NCBI GenBank assembly: GCA_037013495.1
Contig: CM072803.1
Span: forward strand, 48,869,627-48,933,626
Direction of reading: 5' to 3'
DNA from: Hippophae tibetana
Taxonomy: Eukaryota > Streptophyta > Magnoliopsida > Rosales > Elaeagnaceae
DNA length: 64,000 nt
Position numbers and translations under genes: made by a program
Shown: positions 9,877-22,446 of the stretch, piece after piece
How the letters are laid out: every line of letters starts with the position of its first letter
Position numbering within the stretch: position 1 is the first letter of the stretch
The notes under the pieces: generated by a model
What the model was told of the DNA's origin: nothing
The model's database searches: none
Seen by the model: the letters and a program-made list of their open reading frames with translations, nothing else

Positions 9877-12625
9877 AACCAAAGTCAAATTAATTGCGAT
9901 GTCATCCAACAAAACAAGAATAACTTATAAATAAGTTAAAAATATTAATGTCAAAAAGGAGTTTTAAATGAGAATTGTTGATTTGTTATTTAGAATAATG
10001 AACAAAATTTGAACTTTTAATAGTTTTGCATCTTAAGACATAGTATATTTCAGTTAAATATATCATAAATAAAAGGAAATAAAACGTGTAGTATTTATTC
10101 CGCCAAATTTCTTTTTTAAAATAGACATGAGAAAATGATTATGTTTTATTTCTCCCTTATTTATTTTTTCCATGATCTATGATTATTTTTTTACCTTTGT
10201 AAGTCGTAATACCCAGCACTCGCAAATTCATGCAAATTTTATTACCTCCCTTCCAAATGGAAAATGTGATGGATAATGGTTGTTTTAGAGATCATTTGTA
10301 AATCTTTTTGTTACATAGCTAGCAAAAATTGCAATTATGTACGAGGATAATATTTTCCATCATATTTCTCTACTTTTTACTCTTAGAATAGGTTTGGAAC
10401 GAACATTCTTAGGGAGAAAAGGGATAACCAAAGTCAAATTAATTACGAGTGCATCCAACAAAACCAGAATAACTTATAAATAAGTTAAAAATATTAATGT
10501 CAAAAAGGAGTTGAAAATGAGAATTGTTTATTTGTTATTTAGAATAATGAACAAAATTTGAAATTTTAATAGTTTTGCATCTTAAGACATAGTAAATTTC
10601 AATTAAATATATCATAAATAAAAGGAAATAAAACGTGTAGTATGTATTCCGCCAACTTTCTTTTTTAAAATAGACATGAGAAAATGATTATGTTTTATTT
10701 CTCCCTTATATATTTTTCCCCATGATCTATGATTATTTTTTTTTTACTTTTGTAAGTCTTAATACCCAGCACTCGCAAATTCATGCAAATTTTATTACCA
10801 CCCTTCCAAATGGAAAATGTGATGGAAAATGGTTGTTTTAGACATCATTTGTAAACTTTTTGTTACGTAGCTAGCAAAAATTGCAATTATGGACGAGGAT
10901 AATATTTTCCATCATATTTCTCTACTTTTTACTCTTAGAATGGGTTTGGAACCAACATTCTTTGGGAGAAAAGGGATAACCAAAGTCAAATTAATTGCGA
11001 TGTCATCAAAGAAAACAAGAATAACTTATAAATAAGATAAAAATATTAATGTCAAAAAGGAGTTTTAAATGAGAATTGTTGATTTGTTATTTAGAATAAT
11101 GATCAAAATTTGAACTTTTAATAGTTTTGCATCTTAAGACATAGTATATTTCAGTTAAATATATCATAAATAAAAGGAAATAAAACGTGTAGTATTTATT
11201 CCGCCAAATTTCTTTTTTAAAATAGACATGAGAAAATGATTATGTTTTATTTCTCCCTTATTTATTTTTTCCATGATCTATGATTATTTTTTTACCTTTG
11301 TAAGTCGTAATACCCAGCACTCGCAAATTCATGCAAATTTTATTACCTCCCTTCCAAATGGAAAATGTGATGGATAATGGTTGTTTTAGAGATCATTTGT
11401 AAATCTTTTTGTTACATAGCTAGCAAAAATTGCAATTATGTACGAGGATAATATTTTCCATCATATTTCTCTACTTTTTACTCTTAGAATAGGTTTGGAA
11501 CCAACATTCTTAGGGAGAAAAGGGATAACCAAAGTCAAATTAATTACGAGTGCATCCAACAAAACCAGAATAACTTATAAATAAGTTAAAAATATTAATG
11601 TCAAAAAGGAGTTGAAAATGAGAATTGTTTATTTGTTATTTAGAATAATGAACAAAATTTGAAATTTTAATAGTTTTGCATCTTAAGACATAGTAAATTT
11701 CAATTAAATATATCATAAATAAAAGGAAATAAAACGTGTAGTATTTATTCCGCCAACTTTCTTTTTTAAAATAGACATGAGAAAATGATTATGTTTTATT
11801 TCTCCCTTATATATTTTTCCCCATGATCTATGATTATTTTTTTTTACTTTTGTAAGTCTTAATACCCAGCACTCGCAAATTCATGCAAATTTTATTACCA
11901 CCCTTCCAAATGGAAAATGTGATGGAAAATGGTTGTTTTAGACATCATTTGTAAACTTTTTGTTACGTAGCTAGCAAAAATTGCAATTATGGACGAGGAT
12001 AATATTTTCCATCATATTTCTCTACTTTTTACTCTTAGAATGGGTTTGGAACCAACATTCTTTGGGAGAAAAGGGATAACCAAAGTCAAATTAATTGCGA
12101 TGTCATCAAAGAAAACAAGAATAACTTATAAATAAGATAAAAATATTAATGTCAAAAAGGAGTTTTAAATGAGAATTGTTGATTTGTTATTTAGAATAAT
12201 GATCAAAATTTGAACTTTTAATAGTTTTGCATCTTAAGACATAGTATATTTCAGTTAAATATATCATAAATAAAAGGAAATAAAACGTGTAGTATTTATT
12301 CCGCCAAATTTCTTTTTTAAAATAGACATGAGAAAATGATTATGTTTTATTTCTCCCTTATTTTTTTTTCCATGATCTATGATTATTTTTTTAGCTTGGT
12401 AAGTCGTAATACCCAGCACTCATAAATTCATGCAAATTTTATTACCTCCCTTCCATATAGAAAATGTGATGGATAATGGTTGTTTTAGAGATCATTTGTA
12501 AATCTTTTTGTTACATAGCTAGCAAAAATTGCAATTATGTACGAGGATAATATTTTCCATCATATTTCTCTACTTTTTACTCTTAGAATAGGTTTGGAAC
12601 GAACATTCTTAGGGAGAAAAGGGAT
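9877..12625 (+). repeat. Second 2-monomer higher-order repeat, ~2.5 copies (~1100 bp)
   Basis: Monomers start at 9877, 10426, 10978, 11527 and 12078. Odd ones carry GTTTTAAATGAG, CATAGTATATTTCAG, GTCGTAAT and GAGATCATTTGTAAATC; even ones carry ACGAGTGCATCC, CTTATATATTTTT and TTACCACCC. The units starting 10426 and 11527 are nearly the same (1101 and 1099 bp). The monomer at 12078 has picked up its own changes: TTTTTTTTTCC after CCTTA, TTTTAGCTTGG, CACTCATAAATT and CCATATAG. The same pair of lineages is seen at 550-1649. Confidence 0.85.
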
Positions 12626-15600
12626 AACCAAAGTCAAATTAATTACGATTGCATCCAACAAAACCAGAATAACTTATAAATAAGTTAAAAATATTAATGT
12701 CAAAAAGGAGTTGAAAATGAGAATTGTTTATTTGTTATTTAGAATAATGAACAAAATTTGAAATTTTAATAATTTTGCATCTTAAGACATAGTAAATTTC
12801 AATTAAATATATCATAAATAAAAGGAAATAAAACGTGTAGTATTTATTCCGCCAACTTTCTTTTTTAAAATAGACATGAGAAAATGATTATGTTTTATTT
12901 CTCCCTTATTTATTTTTCCCCATGATCTATGATTATTTTTTTTTACCTTTGTAAGTCTTAATACCCAGCACTCGCAAATTCATGCAAATTTTATTACCTC
13001 CCTTCCAAATGGAAAAATGTGATGGGAAATGGTTGTTTTAGACATCATTTGTAAACTTATTGTTACATAGCTAGCAAAAATTGCAATTATGTACGAGGAT
13101 AATATTTTCCATCATATTTCTCTACTTTTTACTATTAGAATGGGTTTGGAACCAACATTCTTAGGTAGAAAAGGGATAACCAAAGTCAAATTAATTGCGA
13201 TGCCATCCAACAAAACCAGAATAACTTATAAATAAGTTAAAAATATTAATCTCAAAAAGGAGTTGAAAATGAGAATTGTTTATTTGTTATTTAGAATATT
13301 GAACAAAATTTGAAATTTTAATAGTTTTGCATCTTAAGACATAGTAAATATCAATTAAATATATCATAAATAAAAGGAAATAAAACGTGTAGTATTTATT
13401 CCGAGAACTTTCTTTTTTAAAATAGACATGAGAAAATGATTATGTTTTATTTCTCCCTTATTTATTTTTCCCCATGATCTATGATTATATTTTTTTACCT
13501 TTGTAAGTCTTAATACCCAGCACTCGGAAATTCATGCAAATTTTATTACCTCCCTTCCAAATGGAAAATGTGATGGGAAATGGTTGTTTTAGACATCATT
13601 TGTAAACTTATTGTTACATAGCTAGCAAAAATTGCAATTATGGACGAGGATAATATTTTCCATCATATTTCTCTACTTTTTACTATTAGAATGGGTTTGG
13701 AACCAACATTCTTAGGAAGAAAAGGGATAACCAAAGTCAAATTAATTGCGATGCCATCCAACAAAACCAGAATAACTTATAAATAAGTTAAAAATATTAA
13801 TCTCAAAAAGGAGTTGAAAATGAGAATTTTTTATTTGTTATTTAGAATAATGAACAAAATTTGAAATTTTAATAGTTTTGCATCTTAAGACATAGTAAAT
13901 ATCAATTAAATATATCATAAATAAAAGGAAATAAAACGTGTAGTATTTATTCCGCCAACTTTCTTTTTTAAAATAGACATGAGAAAATGATTATGTTTTA
14001 TTTCTCTCTTATTTATTTTTCTCCATGATCTATGATTATTTTTTACATTTGTAAGTCTTAATACCCAGCACTCGCAAATTCATGCAAATTTTATTACCTC
14101 CCTTCCAATGGAAAATGTGATGGAAAATGGTTGTTTTAGACATCATTTGTAAACTTTTTGTTACATAGCTAGCAAAAATTGCAATTATGGACGAGGATAA
14201 TATTTTCCATCATATTTCTCTACTTTTTACTCTTAGAATGGGTTTGGAACCAACATTCTTAGGTAGAAAAGGGATAACCAAAGTCAAATTAATTGCGATG
14301 CCATCCAACAAAACCAGAATAACTTATAAATAAGTTAAAAATATTAATCTCAAAAACCTCTTGAAAATGAGAATTGTTTATTTGTTATTTAGAATAATGA
14401 ACAAAATTTGAAATTTTAATAGTTCTACATCTTAAGACATAGTAAATTTCGCTTAAATATATCATAAATAAAAGGAAATAAAACGTGTAGTATTTATTCC
14501 GCCAACTTTCTTTTTTAAAATAGACATGAGAAAATGATTATGTTTTATTTCTCCCTTATTTATTTTTCCCTATGATCTATGATTATTATTTTTTACCTTT
14601 GTAAGTCTTAATACCCAGCACTCGCAAATTCATGCAAATTTTATTACCTCCCTTCCAAATGGAAAATGTGATGGGAAATGGTTGTTTTAGACATCATTTG
14701 TAAACTTTTTGTTACATAGCTATCAAAAATTGGAATTATGGACGAAGATTATATTTTCCATCATATTTCTCTACTTTTTACTCTTAGAATAGGTTTGGAA
14801 CGAACATTCTTAGGGAGAAAAGGGATAACCAAAGTCAAATTAATTGCGATGCCATCCAACAAAACCAGAATAACTTATAAATAAGTTAAAAATATTAATC
14901 TCAAAAAGGAGTTGAAAATGAGAATTGTTTATTTGTTATTTAGAATAATGAACAAAATTTGAAATTTTAATAGTTTTGCATCTTAAGACATAGTAAATTT
15001 CAATTAAATATATCATAAATAAAAGGAAATAAAACGTGTAGTATTTATTCCACCAACTTTCTTTTTTAAAATAGACATGAGAAAATGATTATGTTTTATT
15101 TCTCCCTTATTTATTTTTCCCCATGATCTATGATTTTTTTCTTACCTTTGTAAGTCTAAATACCCACCACTCGCAAATTCATGCAAATTTTTTGTTACAT
15201 AGCTAGCAAAAATTGCAATTATGGACGAGGATAATATTTTCCATCATATTTCTCTACTTTTTACTCTTAGAATGGGTTTGGAACCAACATTCTTAGGTAG
15301 AAAAGGGATAACCAAAGTCAAATTAATTGCGATGCCATCCAACAAAACCAGAATAACTTATAAATAAGTTAAAAATATTAATCTCAAAAAGGAGTTGAAA
15401 ATGAGAATTGTTTATTTGTTATTTAGAATAATGAACAAAATTTGAAATTTTAATAGTTTTGCATCTTAAGACATAGTAAATATCAATTAAATATATCATA
15501 AATAAAAGGAAATAAAACGTGTAGTATTTATTCCGCCAACTTTTTTTTTAAAATAGACATGAGAAAATGATTATGTTTTATTTCTACCTTATTTATTTTT

Positions 15601-18052
15601 CTCCATGATCTATGATTATTTTTTACATTTGTAAGTCTTAATACCCAGCACTCACAAATTCATGCAAATTTTATTACCTCCCTTCCAAATGGAAAATGTG
15701 ATGGGAAATGGTTGTTTTAGACATCATTTGTAAACTTTTTGTTACATAGCTAGCAAAAATTGCAATTATGGACGAGGATAATATTTTCCATCATATTTCT
15801 CTTCTGTTTACTCTTAGAATAGGTTTGGAACGAACATTCTTAGGGAGAAAAGGGATAACCAAAGTCAAATTAATTGCGATGCCATCCAACAAAACCAGAA
15901 TAACTTATAAATAAGTTAAAAATATTAATCTCAAAAAGGAGTTGAAAATGAGAATTGTTTATTTGTTATTTAGAATAATGAACAAAATTTGAAATTTTAA
16001 TAGTTTTGCATCTTAAGACATAGTAAATTTCAATTAAATATATCATAAATAAAAGGAAATAAAACGTGTAGTATTTATTCCACCAACTTTCTTTTTTAAA
16101 ATAGACATGAGAAAATGATTATGTTTTATTTCTCCCTTATTTATTTTTCCCCATGATCTATGATTTTTTTCTTACCTTTGTAAGTCTAAATACCCACCAC
16201 TCGCAAATTCATGCAAATTTTATTACCTCCCTTCCAAATGGAAAAATGTGATGGAAAATGGTTGTTTTAGACATCATTTGTAAACTTTTTGTTACATAGC
16301 TAGCAAAAATTGCAATTATGGACGAGGATAATATTTTTCTTCATATTTCCCTACTTTTTACTCTTAGAATGGGTTTGGAACCAACATTCTTTGGGAGAAA
16401 AGGGATAACCAAAGTCAAATTAATTGCGATGTCATCCAAGAAAACAAGAATAACTTATAAATAAGATAAAAATATTAATGTCAAAAAGGAGTTTTAAATG
16501 AGAATTGTGGATTTGTTATTTAGAATAATGAAAAAAATTTGAACTTTTAATAGTTTTGCATCTTAAGACATAGTAAATTTCAATTAAATATATCATAAAT
16601 AAAAGGAAATAAAACGTGTAGTATTTATTCTGCCAACTTTCTTTTTTAAAATAGACATGAGAAAATGATTATGTTTTATTTCTCCCTCATTTATTTTTCC
16701 CCATGATCTATGATTATTTTTTTACCTTTGTAAGTCTTAATACCCAGCACTCGCAAATTCATGCAAATTTTATTACCTCCCTTCAAAATGGAAAATGTGA
16801 TGGGAAATGGTTGTTTTAGACATCATTTGTAAACTTTTTGTTACATAGCTAGCAAAAATTGCAATTATGGACGAGGATAATATTTTCCATCATATTTCTC
16901 TACTTTTTACTCTTAGAATGGGTTTGGAACCAACATTCTTAGGTAGAAAAGGGATAACCAAAGTCAAATTAATTGCGATGCCATCCAACAAAACCAGAAT
17001 AACTTATAAATAAGTTAAAAATATTAATCTCAAAAAGGAGTTGAAAATGAGAATTGTTTATTTGTTATTTAGAATAATGAACAAAATTTGAAATTTTAAT
17101 AGTTTTGCATCTTAAGACATAGTAAATATCAATTAAATATATCATAAATAAAATGAAATAAAACGTGTAGTATTTATTCCGCCAACTTTTTTTTTAAAAT
17201 AGACATGAGAAAATGATTATGTTTTATTTCTACCTTATTTATTTTTCTCCATGATCTATGATTATTTTTTACATTTGTAAGTCTTAATACCCAGCACTCG
17301 CAAATTCATGCAAATTTTATTACCTCCCTTCCAATGGAAAATGTGATGGAAAATGGTTGTTTTAGACATCATTTGTAAACTTTTTGTTACATAGCTAGCA
17401 AAAATTGCAATTATGGACGAGGATAATATTTTCCATCATATTTCTCTTCTGTTTACTCTTAGAATAGGTTTGGAACCAACATTCTTAGGGAGAAAAGGGA
17501 TAACCAAAGTCAAATTAATTGCGATGCCATCCAACAAAACCAGAATAACTTATAAAGAAGTTAAAAATATTAATCTCAAAAAGCTCTTGAAAATGAGAAT
17601 TGTTTATTTGTTATTTAGAATAATGAACAAAATTTGAAATTTTAATAGTTCTGCATCTTAAGACATAGTAAATTTCCCTTAAATATATCATAAATAAAAG
17701 GAAATAAAACGTGTAGTATTTATTCCGCCAACTTTCTTTTTTAAAATAGACATGATAAAATGATTATGTTTTATTTCTCCCTTATTTATTTTTCCCTATG
17801 ATCTATGATTATTTTTTTTTACCTTTGTAAGTCTTAATACCCAGCACTCGCAAATTCATGCAAATTTTATTACCTCCCTTCCAAATGGAAAATGTGATGG
17901 AAAATGGTTGTTTTAGACATCATTTGTAAACTTTTTGTTACATAGCTAGCAAAAATTGCAATTATGGACGAGGATAATATTTTCCATCATATTTCTCTTC
18001 TTTTTACTCTTAGAATAGGTTTGGAACGAACATTCTTAGGGAGAAAAGGGAT
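12626..18052 (+). repeat. Irregular satellite stretch, monomers 24-33
   Basis: Monomers start at 12626, 13178, 13729, 14276, 14827 (truncated), 15310, 15857, 16407, 16956 and 17502. No single HOR period fits the stretch, though pairs recur: 14827 and 15857 share GATTTTTTTCTTACC, GTCTAAATACCCACC and CCACCAAC, while 15310 and 16956 share AAATATCAATT, TTTCTACC and the 1-base shorter CAACTTTTTTTTT tract. The monomer at 14276 introduces CAAAAACCTCTTG, found again at 19152 and 24646; 17502 has CAAAAAGCTCTTG. At 17413-17637 a 74-codon plus-strand frame spans the junction of two monomers because of TATAAAGAAGTT near 17553. I treat it as non-coding. Confidence 0.9.
14827..15309 (+). repeat. Truncated satellite monomer (483 bp) with a 67-bp internal deletion
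   Basis: The monomer matches its sister at 15857-16406 up to ATGCAAATTT (15181-15190), then jumps to GTTACATAGC at 15194. Compared with the sister, 67 bp running from the ATTACCTCC segment to the end of the GTAAAC segment are missing. The flanks in the sister have 4 T and 5 T runs and the product keeps 6 T, so the junction shows 3 bp of T microhomology. This is the only monomer in the window outside the 546-552 bp range. The lost segment includes the inverted repeat TTCCA-AA-TGGAA. Confidence 0.95.
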
Positions 18053-21000
18053 AACCAAAGAAAAATTAATTACGATGCCATCCAACAAAACCAGAATAAC
18101 TTATAAATAAGTTAAAAATATTAATGTCAAAAAGGAGTTGAAAATGAGAATTGTTTATTTTGTTATTTAGAATAATGAACAAAATTGGAAATTTTAATAG
18201 TTCTGCATCTTAAGACATAGTAAATTTCAATTAAATATATAATAAATAAAAGGAAATAAAACGTGTAGTATTTATTCTGCCAACTTTTTTTTTAAAATAG
18301 ACATGAGAAAATGATTATGTTTTATTTCTGCCTTATTTATTTTTCCCCATGATCTATGATTATTTTTTTTTTACCTTTGTAAGTCTTAATACCCAGCACT
18401 AGCAAATTCATGCAAATTTTATTACCTCCCTTCCAAATGGAAAATGTGATGGGAAATGGTTGTTTTAGACATCATTTGTAAACTTTTTGTTACATAGCTA
18501 GCAAAAATTGCAATTATGGACGAGGATAATATTTTCCATCATATTTCTCTACTTTTTACTATTAGAATGGGTTTGGAACCAACATTCTTAGGAAGAAAAG
18601 GGATAACCAAAGTCAAATTAATTGCGATGCCATCCAACAAAACCAGAATAACTTATAAATAAGTTAAAAATATTAATCTCAAAAAGGAGTTGAAAATGAG
18701 AATTTTTTATTTGTTATTTAGAATAATGAACAAAATTTGAAATTTTAATAGTTTTGCATCTTAAGACATAGTAAATATCAATTAAATATATCATAAATAA
18801 AAGGAAATAAAACGTGTAGTATTTATTCCGCCAACTTTCTTTTTTAAAATAGACATGAGAAAATGATTATGTTTTATTTCTCCCTTATTTATTTTTCTCC
18901 ATGATCTATGATTATTTTTTACATTTGTAAGTCTTAATACCCAGCACTCGCAAATTCATGCAAATTTTATTACCTCCCTTCCAATGGAAAATATGATGGA
19001 AAATGGTTGTTTTAGACATCATTTGTAAACTTTTTGTTACATAGCTAGCAAAAATTGCAATTATGGACGAGGATAATATTTTCCATCATATTTCTCTACT
19101 TTTTACTCTTAGAATGGGTTTGGAACCAACATTCTTAGGTAGAAAAGGGATAACCAAAGTCAAATTAATTGCGATGCCATCCAACAAAACCAGAATAACT
19201 TATAAATAAGTTAAAAATATTAATCTCAAAAACCTCTTGAAAATGAGAATTGTTTATTTGTTATTTAGAATAATGAACAAAATTTGAAATTTTAATAGTT
19301 CTACATCTTAAGACATAGTAAATTTCGCTTAAATATATCATAAATAAAAGGAAATAAAACGTGTAGTATTTATTCCGCCAACTTTCTTTTTTAAAATAGA
19401 CATGAGAAAATGATTATGTTTTATTTCTCCCTTATTTATTTTTCCCCATGATCTATGATTATTTTTTTTACTTTTGTAAGTCTTAATACCCAGCACTCGC
19501 AAATTCATGCAAATTTTATTACCTCCCTTCCAAATGGAAAATGTGATGGAAAATGGTTGTTTTAGACATCATTTGTAAACTTTTTGTTACATAGCTAGCA
19601 AAAATTGCAATTATGGACGAGGATAATACTTTCCATCATATTTCCCTACTTTTTACTCTTAGAATAGGTTTGGAACGAACATTCTTAGGGAGAAAAGGGA
19701 TAACCAAAGTCAAATTAATTGCGATGCCATCCAACAAAACCAGAATAACTTATAAATAAGTTAAAAATATTAATCTCAAAAAGGAGTTGAAAATGAGAAT
19801 TGTTTATTTGTTATTTAGAATAATGAACAAAATTTGAAATTTTAATAGTTTTGCATCTTAAGACATAGTAAATATCAATTAAATATATCATAAATAAATG
19901 GAAATAAAACGTGTAATATTTATTCCACCAACTTTCTTTTTTAAAATAGACATGAGAAAATGATTATGTTTTATTTCTCCCTTATTTATTTTTCCCCATG
20001 ATCTATGATTATTTTTTTTACTTTTGTAAGTCTTAATACCCAGCACTCGCAAATTCATGCAAATTTTATTACCTCCCTTCCAATGGAAAATGTGATGGAA
20101 AATGGTTGTTTTAGACATCATTTGTAAACTTTTTGTTACATAGCTAGCAAAAATTGCAATTATGGACGAGGATAATATTTTCCATCATATTTCTCTACTT
20201 TTTACTCTTAGAATAGGTTTGGAACGAACATTCTTAGGGAGAAAAGGGATAACCAAAGTCAAATTAATTACGATGCCATCCAACAAAACCAGAATAACTT
20301 ATAAATAAGTTAAAAATATTAATGTCAAAAAGGAGTTGAAAATGAGAATTGTTTATTTGTTATTTAGAATAATGAACAAAATTTGAAATTTTAATAGTTC
20401 TGCATCTTAAGACATAGTAAATTTCAATTAAATATATCATAAATAAAAGGAAATAAAACGTGTAGTATTTATTCCGCCAACTTTCTTTTTTAAAATAGAC
20501 ATGAGAAAATGATTATGTTTTATTTCTGCCTTATTTATTTTTCCCCATGATCTATGATTATTTTTTTTTACCTTTGTAAGTCTTAATACCCAGCACTAGC
20601 AAATTCATGCAAATTTTATTACCTCCCTTCCAAATGGAAAATGTGATGGGAAATGGTTGTTTTAGACATCATTTGTAAACTTTTTGTTACATAGCTAGCA
20701 AAAATTGCAATTATAGACGAGGATAATATTTTCCATCATATTTCTCTACTTTTTACTATTAGAATGGGTTTGGAACCAACATTCTTAGGAAGAAAAGGGA
20801 TAACCAAAGTCAAATTAATTGCGATGCCATCCAACAAAACCAGAATAACTTATAAATAAGTTAAAAATATTAATCTCAAAAAGGAGTTGAAAATGAGAAT
20901 TATTTATTTGTTATTTAGAATAATGAACAAAATTTGAAATTTTAATAGTTTTGCATCTTAAGACATAGTAAATATCAATTAAATATATCATAAATAAAAG

Positions 21001-22446
21001 GAAATAAAACGTGTAGTATTTATTCCGCCAACTTTCTTTTTTAAAATAGACATGAGAAAATGATTATGTTTTATTTCTCCCTTATTTATTTTTCTCCATG
21101 ATCAATGATTATTTTTTACATTTGTAAGTCTTAATACCCATCACTCGCAAATTCATGCAAATTTTATTACCTCCCTTCCAATGGAAAATGTGATGGAAAA
21201 TGGTTGTTTTAGACATCATTTGTAAACTTTTTGTTACATAGCTAGCAAAAATTGCAATTATGGACGAGGATAATATTTTCCATCATATTTCTCTACTTTT
21301 TACTCTTAGAATGGGTTTGGAACCAACATTCTTAGGTAGAAAAGGGATAACCAAAGTCAAATTAATTACGATGCCATCCAACAAAACCAGAATAACTTAT
21401 AAATAAGTTAAAAATATTAATGTCAAAAAGGAGTTGAAAATGAGAATTGTTTATTTGTTATTTAGAATAATGAACAAAATTTGAAATTTTAATAGTTCTG
21501 CATCTTAAGACATAGTAAATTTCAATTAAATATATCATAAATAAAAGGAAATAAAACGTGTAGTATTTATTCTGCCAACTTTCTTTTTTAAAATAGACAT
21601 GAGAAAATGATTATGTTTTATTTCTGCCTTATTTATATTTCCCCATGATCTATGATTATTTTTTTTTACCTTTGTAAGTCTTAATACCCAGCACTAGCAA
21701 ATTCATGCAAATTTTATTACCTCCCTTCCAAATGGAAAATGTGATGGGAAATGGTTGTTTTGGACATCATTTGTAAACTTTTTGTTACATAGCTAGCAAA
21801 AATTGCAATTATAGACGAGGATAATATTTTCCATCATATTTCTCTACTTTTTACTATTAGAATGGGTTTGGAACCAACATTCTTAGGAAGAAAAGGGATA
21901 ACCAAAGTCAAATTAATTGCGATGCCATCCAACAAAACCAGAATAACTTATAAATAAGTTAAAAATATTAATCTCAAAAAGGAGTTGAAAATGAGAATTA
22001 TTTATTTGTTATTTAGAATAATGAACAAAATTTGAAAATTTAATAGTTTTGCATCTTAAGACATAGTAAATATCAATTAAATATATCATAAATAAAAGGA
22101 AATAAAACGTGTAGTATTTATTCCGCCAACTTTCTTTTTTAAAATAGACATGAGAAAATGATTATGTTTTATTTCTCCCTTATTTATTTTTCTCCATGAT
22201 CTATGATTATTTTTTACATTTGTAAGTCTTAATACCCATCACTCGCAAATTCATGCAAATTTTATTACCTCCCTTCCAATGGAAAATGTGATGGAAAATG
22301 GTTGTTTTACACATCATTTGTAAACTTTTTGTTACATAGCTAGCAAAAATTGCAATTATGGACGAGGATAATATTTTCCATCATATTTCTCTACTTTTTA
22401 CTCTTAGAATGGGTTTGGAACCAACATTATTAGGTAGAAAAGGGAT
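18053..22446 (+). repeat. Alternating two-type satellite block, best HOR copy pair at 20251-22446 (1098 bp)
   Basis: Monomers start at 18053, 18605, 19152, 19702, 20251, 20802, 21349 and 21900. The types starting 18053, 20251 and 21349 share TTTCTGCC and the GTCAAAAAGGAG form; those starting 18605, 20802 and 21900 share CTCAAAAAGGAG, AAATATCAATT and TTTTTTACATTTG. The units 20251-21348 and 21349-22446 are both 1098 bp and share TATAGACGAGG (near 20713 and 21810), so they are a recent tandem duplication. A 77-codon minus-strand frame at 19888-20121 is a chance product of one T/A change near 19898. Confidence 0.85.

Noticed and set aside
17413..17637. 74-codon plus-strand frame and its 61-codon relatives at 27249-27434 and 32741-32926
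   Set aside because: These are chance read-through of the monomer junction after single substitutions. Most monomers have stops in this frame.
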